11,985 nucleotides of DNA from Nitrospinales bacterium (GTDB lineage Bacteria > Nitrospinota_A > UBA7883 > JACRGQ01): positions 9,595-21,579 of the forward strand of contig JAHFEI010000005.1 in NCBI GenBank assembly GCA_023248615.1, read 5' to 3'. This document shows, piece after piece, positions 7,100 to 11,985 of this stretch; position 1 is the first letter of the stretch, and each line of letters begins with the position of its first letter. A model generated the notes under the pieces. That model made no database searches and was not told where the DNA came from. It was given only the letters and a program-made list of their open reading frames with translations. The translations under genes and the position numbers were made by a program.

Positions 7100-7915
7100 C
7101 TACTTTTGCGGCTTTAAGGCTTCGGAAGGTTCGGTAGTTTCGGCGGTTTCTTTTCCCGCTTTCTTGCCGTGGAGCAATCCCCAAACCCATTCAGCCGGGC
7201 CGGACACGGCATAGCCTATAGCCACAATAGGTATCATCAGTTCCGGCATAACTGCAAGGATGTAGATGGAAAGCACCATAAACACCAGAATCCCGAATGG
7301 GCGCCTACGGGCGAAATCGAACTTTTTAAAGCTGATGTAATTTATGTTGGAAACCATCAAAAACGCCAGCACGTAAACGGTGCCTACCAGCACGAACGGG
7401 TTGAGCTTTTCCAGCAGGAGCAGGTCTTTTGTCATTATTACCATGGAGGCTACCACCATAGCCGCCGCCGGGATGGGAAGCCCCATGAAGCGCTCCGTGG
7501 CTTTGCCTGTTTGTGCCAGCGTGTTGAACCGCGCCAGCCGTAGCGCACCGCAGATTACGTAAAGGAACGCCGCCATCCAGCCTACGCGACCAAACGGCTG
7601 GAGCGCCCATGAATAGACTAAAAAACCGGGCGCAATGCCGAACGACATGAGGTCGGACAGCGAATCGTACTCCATCCCGAAGTGCGAGGTGGTGTTGGTA
7701 AGCCGCGCCACTTTGCCATCCAGGAAATCGAAAAGGCCAGCCAGTATTATAGCGACTGCGGCGTTGTAGTAGTTGCCGTTGAACGACGATATTAGTGCGT
7801 AAAAACCGGAGAAGAAGCTAAGTGTAGTGATGAACGACGGGAGGATAAATATACCCTTCCGCAGTTTCAACCTTATCGGCGAAGTCTCTCTCACAGCTGG
7901 CTGGTTATCTAGCAT
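7100..7915 (-). CDS. pssA: CDP-diacylglycerol--serine O-phosphatidyltransferase
   Basis: PssA condenses CDP-diacylglycerol with L-serine to phosphatidylserine, the precursor of phosphatidylethanolamine, in the inner membrane. From the ATG at 7915 the protein is 271 residues. The full CDP-alcohol phosphatidyltransferase motif is present: D63-x2-D66-G67-x2-A70-R71-x8-G80-x3-D84-x3-D88. Multiple hydrophobic helices follow (about 52-62, 92-103, 112-126, 147-163, 170-190, 207-240), then a charged 25-residue tail. An in-frame TTG at 7942 extends the frame by nine codons but runs through the -10 element, so the ATG is preferred. Psd, the next enzyme, is encoded about 1.1 kb away on the same strand, with an accessory block between them. 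No Shine-Dalgarno precedes the ATG. Confidence 0.94.
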   Translation of the reverse strand: MLDNQPAVRETSPIRLKLRKGIFILPSFITTLSFFSGFYALISSFNGNYYNAAVAIILAGLFDFLDGKVARLTNTTSHFGMEYDSLSDLMSFGIAPGFLVYSWALQPFGRVGWMAAFLYVICGALRLARFNTLAQTGKATERFMGLPIPAAAMVVASMVIMTKDLLLLEKLNPFVLVGTVYVLAFLMVSNINYISFKKFDFARRRPFGILVFMVLSIYILAVMPELMIPIVAIGYAVSGPAEWVWGLLHGKKAGKETAETTEPSEALKPQK

Positions 7916-7921
7916 GCCGGA

Positions 7922-7930
7922 ATTGTACCA
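7922..7930 (-). promoter_or_regulatory. Extended -10 promoter element of pssA
   Basis: On the minus strand, TGG-TACAAT forms an extended -10 (TGn plus a 5/6 hexamer) whose hexamer (7922-7927) ends 6 nt before the pssA ATG. No convincing -35 is seen. The geometry predicts a transcript starting at or next to the ATG, i.e. leaderless. Confidence 0.45.
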
Positions 7931-7961
7931 CAAAAAGGGCAAAAATCCGTTTCCCCCGTCG

Positions 7962-7990
7962 TTGACAGCTTCGCTCCATTATTGTAGATT
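7962..7990 (+). promoter_or_regulatory. Promoter of the mazEF-like operon
   Basis: TTGACA (7962-7967, perfect), a 17-nt spacer and TAGATT (7985-7990, 4/6). The predicted start is near 7997. It is followed by GGAGG (8004-8008), 7 nt before the antitoxin ATG at 8016, so unlike its neighbours this unit has a normal leader and ribosome-binding site. Confidence 0.6.
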
Positions 7991-8003
7991 TGTAGACACA
8001 AAT
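7988..8003 (+). promoter_or_regulatory. Candidate antitoxin operator
   Basis: Perfect inverted repeat ATTTGT-AGAC-ACAAAT overlapping the end of the -10 and the start point, adjoining a TTGTAGA/TTTGTAGA direct repeat (7982-7996). This is where ribbon-helix-helix antitoxins usually bind to autoregulate. Inferred from symmetry and position. Confidence 0.5.
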
Positions 8004-8015
8004 GGAGGCGATGAA

Positions 8016-8237
8016 ATGGAAACGACGACTGTAAGGGTTAAAAAGAAAACGCAGGAACGGCTGAAAAAACTTGCGGCGGCCAACCGGATAAGTGTGACTG
8101 AGCTAGTCGAAAAACTGGTGACAAGGCACGGGAAGAGTTTTTGGGACGGTTTTGACGGGGAAGCGGGTAAAGCCCTTGATAAGCGTGAAAAAAAGGCCAG
8201 AAAGGGGTTTGAAGGGACTCTGAAGGATGGGCTCTAA
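8016..8237 (+). CDS. Ribbon-helix-helix antitoxin (MazE-like)
   Basis: A 73-residue antitoxin. Residues 1-40 fit a ribbon-helix-helix DNA-binding domain: strand TTTVRVKKKT, helix QERLKKLAAANR, turn, then helix SVTELVEKLVTRH. The C-terminal part, beginning SFWDGFDGEAGKALDKREKK, is charged with a few aromatics, as expected for a segment that wraps the toxin. The frame is open far upstream, but the ATG at 8016 with GGAGG 7 nt before it and a promoter at 7962-7990 fixes the start. The toxin ATG lies 11 nt before this stop, so the two are translationally coupled. It should neutralise the toxin and repress the operon through the dyad at 7988-8003. Confidence 0.85.
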   Translation: METTTVRVKKKTQERLKKLAAANRISVTELVEKLVTRHGKSFWDGFDGEAGKALDKREKKARKGFEGTLKDGL

Positions 8238-8577
8238 AATTCCCCGCCGTAACCAGATTTGGCTGGTGGAGTTCTCCCCCTCCATTGGGCGGGAACTGAA
8301 AGACCCGCATCCCGCTTTGGTGGTATCCGCCGATGAACTGAATAAAAGCCCGTGGGGCCTTATCGTCGTATGCCCGCTCACATCTTCAAGGAAGGAAAGG
8401 GTTTTCCGGCTTCATGTGCTGGCGCTGCCCCCGGAAGTAAAACATGAATCTGTCATCCGGGTAGACCAAGTTAAGTCTGTTTCGGTGGAGCGGTTCATAG
8501 AGCCGCTGGGAGAGGTAAAGCCAGCAACGATGCAAAAAGTGGAATTCGTCCTAAAAAAAGTTTTAGGATTGGAATGA
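8227..8577 (+). CDS. MazF/PemK-family mRNA interferase toxin
   Basis: A 116-residue toxin of the MazF/PemK SH3-like barrel family, whose members cut RNA at short specific sequences. Family features visible are RRNQIWLVEFSPSIGREL (7-24), HPALVVSADELN (28-39), GLIVVCPLTSS (44-54) and SVIRVDQVKSVSVERF (75-90). Catalytic Thr is represented by T52. The conserved Arg of the usual xRPALV motif (R25 in B. subtilis MazF) is His28 here, and the QIRT motif is QVKS, so activity or specificity may differ. It overlaps the antitoxin gene by 11 nt and has a poor ribosome-binding site of its own (AAGG directly against the ATG), which makes its expression depend on antitoxin translation. A perfect 8-bp dyad (8549-8568) lies in its last codons. 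Confidence 0.88.
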   Translation: MGSKIPRRNQIWLVEFSPSIGRELKDPHPALVVSADELNKSPWGLIVVCPLTSSRKERVFRLHVLALPPEVKHESVIRVDQVKSVSVERFIEPLGEVKPATMQKVEFVLKKVLGLE

Positions 8578-8616
8578 CCGGGGGACATTGCAATACCCGA
8601 CACCCGTTCCGTTTGG

Positions 8617-8874
8617 TCAGGTGGGTATATTGTTCAGGTCGAACTCTTTCCAGATAGAGGGAAAATCTTTTTTCAGTTTTTCACGGCCTGCGTCATTGAC
8701 GTACAAATAACCATAGCTCCAACCTCCAACTTCAAAGATGGTTGGAAATTTCTTCAGGTGCAAATCAACGATTCCGTCCATTAATTCGAAAACGACCCAA
8801 GAATACAGATTTGAGTAGTAATCCAACTGCTACTCAAAACTGGCGCCCTTTTCAACTGTCTCTGCTTCAGCCAT
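8617..8874 (-). pseudogene. Small orphan gene interrupted by in-frame TAG
   Basis: I do not recognise this protein. An ATG at 8874 opens MAEAETVEKGASFE, then TAG at 8832-8830, then continues in the same frame as QLDYYSNLYSWVVFELMDG and on to a natural stop at 8617. In total there are 84 sense codons plus the TAG. The body has GGWSYGYLYVNDAGREKLKK and ends EFDLNNIPT; it is aromatic, acidic and looks like a genuine globular sequence. The ATG has a -10-like TAGAAT 6 nt upstream, supporting it as the original start. Downstream of the stop, a TTG at 8826 could restart a 69-residue protein, but no ribosome-binding site is visible. The region is clearly more AT-rich than the flanking metabolic genes, suggesting foreign origin. 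Alternatives are a sequencing error at the TAG, stop readthrough, or a decayed fragment. Confidence 0.5.
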
Positions 8875-8880
8875 GGGGGC

Positions 8881-8910
8881 ATTCTAACGGCAGTTATCCG
8901 TTCTACGCAA
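8881..8910 (-). promoter_or_regulatory. Candidate promoter of the orphan gene
   Basis: On the minus strand: TTGCGT (8905-8910), an 18-nt spacer, TAGAAT (8881-8886, 5/6), then 6 nt to the ATG at 8874. The -35 is poor (3/6). A small AACGG/CCGTT dyad (8886-8902) overlaps it. Confidence 0.35.
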
Positions 8911-8947
8911 TGTTTATATGATAACGTACGATATTTTTTGGACACTG

Positions 8948-8982
8948 AAGGTCGGCAAGCCCAACTATGGGTTGCCGACCTT
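8948..8982 (-). terminator. Strong hairpin downstream of psd
   Basis: AAGGTCGGCAA pairs perfectly with TTGCCGACCTT, extended by CCC/GGG after a single bulged G, around a 6-nt loop (14 bp in all). It starts about 20 nt past the psd stop, where the ilv-psd transcript should end. Neither strand shows a proper T-run directly after the stem (plus strand has only GTTGTT), so it may be a processed 3'-end hairpin or a dispersed palindromic repeat rather than a classical intrinsic terminator. Confidence 0.5.
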
Positions 8983-9003
8983 GTTGTTCCGGGTCGCGCC
9001 CTG

Positions 9004-9633
9004 TTACCCCTTCAGGTGGGCGAGGATGGTGGAGCCGCCAGCGACTTTGTCTTTCAGCTTCACATTAAGCGTTGCTGTGGAGGGCATGGTGATATCCATG
9101 CGGGAGCCGAAGCGGATGAGGCCGTAGCGTTCGCCTTTTACCGCGATATCCCCTTCTTTGGCGTTGCATACGATGCGCCGGGCGATGAGGCCCACTATCT
9201 GTTTGACCACGATTTTGCCGTATACGGAGTCTATGACCACCACCGACTGCGCGTTCTCTTCCGATGCCATATGGTTGAAGGCGGCCAGGAACTTGCCGTC
9301 CCGTATTTCTTTCTTTATGACTTTGCCGGAGACCGGGTACCGGTTGATATGCACGTTGAACACCGAGAGGAATATAGACATGCGGATGCGTTTTTCCCCG
9401 GTTTCCGGGTCTAGCCAATCGTAGTCTATTTTATGCACTAGCCCGTCTGCGGGGCTGATAAGGGCCGTAGGCTCCTCCGTTATTTCCCGCATCGGGTCGC
9501 GGAAAAAGAACAGCACGAACAGGGCCAGCAGGCCGACTACTCCCCCCGATATCGGGAAGCCGAAGTTAAAAAGGCCTGCCGTAGTGATGAGTAGCGGAAT
9601 AAAAAACTGCCAAGCGTCCCATGCTACACTCAT
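9004..9633 (-). CDS. psd: Phosphatidylserine decarboxylase (short form)
   Basis: Converts phosphatidylserine to phosphatidylethanolamine at the inner membrane, following PssA. The 209-residue protein is of the short Psd type, not the roughly 300-residue enterobacterial form. Two hydrophobic helices (9-24, 29-44) precede FFFRDPMRE. Conserved blocks are SPADG (60-64), FLSVFNVHINRYPVSG (88-103), RYGLIRFGSRMD (169-180) and the self-cleavage site AGGST at 198-202. Proteolysis before S201 should generate the pyruvoyl prosthetic group. The ATG overlaps the ilvC stop by one base (TGATG), so it is co-transcribed with and probably coupled to ilvC. In comparable gene orders pssA follows directly; here a hairpin and an accessory block intervene. 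Confidence 0.95.
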   Translation of the reverse strand: MSVAWDAWQFFIPLLITTAGLFNFGFPISGGVVGLLALFVLFFFRDPMREITEEPTALISPADGLVHKIDYDWLDPETGEKRIRMSIFLSVFNVHINRYPVSGKVIKKEIRDGKFLAAFNHMASEENAQSVVVIDSVYGKIVVKQIVGLIARRIVCNAKEGDIAVKGERYGLIRFGSRMDITMPSTATLNVKLKDKVAGGSTILAHLKG

Positions 9634-10640
9634 CAGTCTTGTATCTTCTTGCCGACCCAGGGCATCATGGCGCGCAGTTTTTCGCCTACGGCCTCAATCG
9701 GGTGCGCCGCGTCTTTTTTCACCAGGGCTGTGAAGACCGGCTTGTTGATGCGGTTTTCCAGGATGAACTCGCGGGCGAACTCTCCGCGCTGTATCTCGGA
9801 AAGGATTTTTTTCATTTCCTTGCGGGTGTCGTCGGTTATCACGCGCGGGCCGCGGGTTACATCGCCGTAGCGTGCGGTGTCGGATATGGAATAGCGCATG
9901 TTGCTTATACCGCCTTCGAATATCAGGTCTACTATCAATTTTACCTCGTGCAGGCATTCGAAGTAGGCTATCTCCGGCTCGTACCCGGCTTCCACAAGCG
10001 TATCGAACCCGGCGCGGATAAGCTCCGTCAGGCCGCCGCACAGTACCACCTGTTCGCCGAAAAGGTCGGTTTCCGTTTCTTCACGGAAGGATGTTTCGAT
10101 AACGCCCGCCCGTGCTCCGCCCACTCCGCGCGCATATGCCAGGCCTATCTGTTTCGCCTTGCCGGTAGCGTCCTGATGCACCGCCAAAAGGCACGGCACG
10201 CCGCCGCCAGCCTGGTACTGCCTGCGGACGAGGTGTCCCGGCCCCTTTGGGGCGACCATGAACACGTCTATGTCTGCCGGCGGCACTATCTGGTTGAAGT
10301 GGATGTTGAACCCGTGGGCGAATGCCAGCGCATCGCCTTTTTGCAGGTTCGGTTTTATCTCTTCGTTGTATACCTGCGCCTGTATATGGTCCGGCACCAG
10401 CATCATTATCACCTGTGCGCGTTTTGCCGCTTCGGCCACGGTGTAGACCTCGAAGCCTTCCGTTTTCGCCTTGTGGCCGAACCTGCTGTCGGTGCGTAGG
10501 CCGATGATGACCTTCAGTCCGCTGTCCTTCAGGTTTTGCGCGTGCGCGTGTCCCTGCGAGCCGTAGCCTACGATGGCGATGGTCTTGCCCTCAAGGAATT
10601 TCGGGTCTGTATCTTTTTCGTAATAGATATTAACTGCCAT
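9633..10640 (-). CDS. ilvC: Ketol-acid reductoisomerase
   Basis: Class I ketol-acid reductoisomerase (335 residues), the second common step of valine, leucine and isoleucine synthesis. It isomerises and reduces acetolactate or acetohydroxybutyrate with a reduced nicotinamide cofactor and Mg2+. The Rossmann motif is GYGSQGHAHAQN (25-36). The catalytic domain has AFAHGFNIHF (106-115, H109), VAPKGPGHLVRR (129-140), ETSFREETETDLFGEQ (182-197, Mg ligands D192 and E196) and ECLHEVKLIVD (228-238, E228 and E232). The cofactor loop after R49 reads TDSRFGH instead of the common xGSxSWx; the second Ser that contacts the NADPH phosphate is replaced by Phe. The ATG at 10640 has a GAGGAG about 10 nt upstream. 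It lies 44 nt after ilvN in a single operon. Confidence 0.97.
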   Translation of the reverse strand: MAVNIYYEKDTDPKFLEGKTIAIVGYGSQGHAHAQNLKDSGLKVIIGLRTDSRFGHKAKTEGFEVYTVAEAAKRAQVIMMLVPDHIQAQVYNEEIKPNLQKGDALAFAHGFNIHFNQIVPPADIDVFMVAPKGPGHLVRRQYQAGGGVPCLLAVHQDATGKAKQIGLAYARGVGGARAGVIETSFREETETDLFGEQVVLCGGLTELIRAGFDTLVEAGYEPEIAYFECLHEVKLIVDLIFEGGISNMRYSISDTARYGDVTRGPRVITDDTRKEMKKILSEIQRGEFAREFILENRINKPVFTALVKKDAAHPIEAVGEKLRAMMPWVGKKIQD

Positions 10641-10684
10641 TTTCTCTTACTCCTCATCAATCGGGCGGCTTGTCCGCCATTTAG

Positions 10685-11185
10685 TCACTTTGTTTTTGTG
10701 GATAGTATCTTGGAGCCGCGGGTAATGGCCACTTTGCCGGTACGCGCCACTTCCTGTATTCCCATTGGCCGCACCATTTCCAAAAAAGCCCGTATCTTGT
10801 TGTCAGAGCCTGTCACTTCCACCGTGTAGGATTTGGCGCACACGTCTACCACTTTGCCTCGGAAGATGTCGGCCATACGCAATATCTCGGCGCGGTTTTT
10901 CTCTTCCGCGTTCAGCTTTACCAGCACCAGTTCCCGCTCCACATAGTCGTCCGACGTCACGTCCATTACTTTTATGACGTCTATCAGCTTGTTGAGCTGT
11001 TTGTTTATCTGCTCTATTATGCGGTCTTCGCCCTTGGTGACGATCGTCATGCGCGATACCTGCGGGTCTTGCGTTTCGGCCACGGTAAGCGATTCTATGT
11101 TGTATCCCCGCCCGGAGAAAAGCCCCGCCACGCGAGTAAGCACGCCGAACCTGTTTTCCACCAGCACCGATATTGTATGTCTCAT
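10685..11185 (-). CDS. ilvN: Acetolactate synthase small (regulatory) subunit
   Basis: Regulatory subunit of acetohydroxyacid synthase, which activates the catalytic subunit and confers valine feedback inhibition in well-studied homologues. The 166 residues match the IlvN/IlvH family length. The N-terminal ACT domain (1-78) opens with MRHTISVLVENRFGVLTRVA, followed by LFSGRGYNIESLTV with the Gly-rich loop typical of the effector site. The C-terminal domain (85-160) contains ELVLVKLN, GKVVDVCAKSYTVEVTG and an end near VARTGKVAITRG. The ATG is preceded by GGAAAAGG with 5-nt spacing. It follows ilvB after 14 nt and precedes ilvC by 44 nt. Both ilvH and ilvN names are used for such proteins. Confidence 0.95.
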   Translation of the reverse strand: MRHTISVLVENRFGVLTRVAGLFSGRGYNIESLTVAETQDPQVSRMTIVTKGEDRIIEQINKQLNKLIDVIKVMDVTSDDYVERELVLVKLNAEEKNRAEILRMADIFRGKVVDVCAKSYTVEVTGSDNKIRAFLEMVRPMGIQEVARTGKVAITRGSKILSTKTK

Positions 11186-11199
11186 CTTGGCCTTTTCCG

Positions 11200-11985
11200 C
11201 TACGCCAGCAGTATGTCTTTTACGGTGCCGCCCGCCGGAACCATCGGGAACACCTTTTCGTCCCGCGCTATCACGAAGTCCATTATAACCGGTCGGGGCG
11301 TCTTAAACGCCTCTTCCAGCGCCGGGCGGACATCGGAACCTTTTGTCACCCGCATCCCGACTGCGCCGTACGCCCCGGCCAGCTTCACGAAATCCGGGCT
11401 GGACTGGAACTCGCTGTTGGAATACCGTTTTCCGTAAAACAGTTCCTGCCACTGGTGAACCATGCCCAGCACGCCGTTGTTCAGTATTATGTTTTTCACG
11501 TTCAGCTTGTACTGCACTGCGGTGGCAAGCTCTTGTATGTTCATCTGTATGCTTCCGTCTCCCGCGATGTTGGCTACCAGCCTATCGGGGTACGCCGCCT
11601 GTGCGCCCAGCGCCGCCGGGAACCCGTAGCCCATCGTACCCAGCCCACCAGAGGTGAGGAACGTGCGGGCTTTGGAGAAGGAAAGGAATTGCGCCGCCCA
11701 CATCTGGGCCTGCCCCACCTCGGTGGTGAAAATGGGGTCGAGCAATTTGGCGGCTTCGCATGCCTGCTCAACCACATACTGCGGTTTTACGATATCGGCT
11801 TCTCCCTTGTCGTAACGCAACTGGTAAATCGATTTCCATTCGCCGATTTCCTTAAGCCACAAATGGTGGTTCTCATCCCAGTTAGTTTCATCGCTGGTAG
11901 CGAGGGAGTTCAGCTTTTTCATCACGTCCAAAAGGTCGCCCACCACCGGTATATGCGCCGTCACGTTTTTGCCTATCGAGGTGGG
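11200..11985 (-). CDS. ilvB: Acetolactate synthase large subunit (5'-partial)
   Basis: Only the C-terminal 261 residues of the catalytic, thiamine-diphosphate-dependent subunit are present; the frame runs off the window end, so an in-frame GTG at 11964 is not the start. The visible part begins PTSIGKNVTAHIPVVGD, the linker after the FAD/middle domain, then the ThDP-binding domain. That contains GGLGTMGYGFPAALGAQ and the classic motif IAGDGSIQMNIQELATA through ILNN, followed by GMVHQWQELFYGKRYS. It ends with VFPMVPAGGTVKDILL. The enzyme condenses two pyruvates, or pyruvate with 2-oxobutyrate, as the first common step of branched-chain amino-acid synthesis. It is the most upstream visible gene of the ilvB-ilvN-ilvC-psd operon, so its promoter and any attenuator lie outside the window. 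Confidence 0.96.
   Translation of the reverse strand, partial: PTSIGKNVTAHIPVVGDLLDVMKKLNSLATSDETNWDENHHLWLKEIGEWKSIYQLRYDKGEADIVKPQYVVEQACEAAKLLDPIFTTEVGQAQMWAAQFLSFSKARTFLTSGGLGTMGYGFPAALGAQAAYPDRLVANIAGDGSIQMNIQELATAVQYKLNVKNIILNNGVLGMVHQWQELFYGKRYSNSEFQSSPDFVKLAGAYGAVGMRVTKGSDVRPALEEAFKTPRPVIMDFVIARDEKVFPMVPAGGTVKDILLA

Noticed and set aside
7916..7942. Upstream TTG start for PssA
   Set aside because: Adds nine residues that cross the TACAAT element; no ribosome-binding site; the ATG at 7915 gives a standard N-terminus.
8549..8568. Perfect 8-bp dyad TCCTAAAA/TTTTAGGA as a terminator of mazEF
   Set aside because: Lies inside the last codons of the toxin gene, is AT-rich with a 4-nt loop and has no T-run; too weak to call.
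8918..9127. Plus-strand ORF of 69 codons starting MITYDIFW
   Set aside because: Runs through the palindrome and then antisense to psd; no ribosome-binding site and no homology I recognise.
9621..10499. Long plus-strand ORF (292 codons) opposite ilvC
   Set aside because: Fully antisense to a complete, highly conserved ketol-acid reductoisomerase; composition (His, Tyr, Arg-rich) is that of a codon-mirror artefact with no recognisable domain.
1..11985. CRISPR array, tRNA, rRNA, insertion sequence or phage genes
   Set aside because: No regularly spaced repeats, no cloverleaf-like or rRNA-like stretches, and no transposase or integrase reading frames were found on either strand.

Overview
The window reads as a chromosomal segment of a Gram-negative bacterium. 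It encodes a FadL-type outer-membrane protein, several exported envelope proteins, MltG, and the phosphatidylethanolamine branch of phospholipid synthesis. The gene order ilvB-ilvN-ilvC-psd-(pssA), all on the minus strand, is one I associate with Deltaproteobacteria such as Geobacter and some related phyla. I cannot name the species. Base composition is moderate, with frequent ATA (Ile) and AGG (Arg) codons.

Layout. (1) 1-4078, plus strand: a tight four-gene cluster. It holds a CHASE2-type membrane adenylate cyclase (5' end cut by the window), a secreted SH3-domain protein, a periplasmic M48 zinc protease and an OMPP1/FadL outer-membrane protein. Junctions are 1 nt apart or overlapping, so these are probably co-transcribed, linking cyclic-nucleotide signalling to envelope functions. 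(2) 4150-5906, plus strand: mltG (glycan-strand terminase) followed 5 nt later by a SprT-like metalloprotease. (3) 6061-6847, plus strand: an isolated TetR-family regulator whose strong promoter is overlapped by two dyads. (4) 7100-7915, minus strand: pssA. (5) 7962-8874: accessory material, namely a MazEF-like toxin-antitoxin pair on the plus strand and a small AT-rich orphan gene on the minus strand broken by an in-frame TAG. (6) 8948-11985, minus strand: psd, ilvC, ilvN and the 3' part of ilvB, with a strong hairpin just beyond psd.

How the genes fit together: IlvB/IlvN make acetohydroxyacids and IlvC reduces and isomerises them (branched-chain amino acids). PssA makes phosphatidylserine and Psd decarboxylates it to phosphatidylethanolamine. 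The accessory block at 7962-8874 sits between psd and pssA, which are usually adjacent in this gene order, and looks inserted.

The most interesting sequence-level pattern is that four genes at transcription-unit starts (mltG, tetR, pssA, the orphan gene) have a -10-like hexamer only 6-7 nt before the start codon and little or no Shine-Dalgarno. This suggests leaderless mRNAs. Operon-internal genes and mazE mostly carry conventional ribosome-binding sites. I did not find a clearly new multi-gene system; most of the window is core metabolism.
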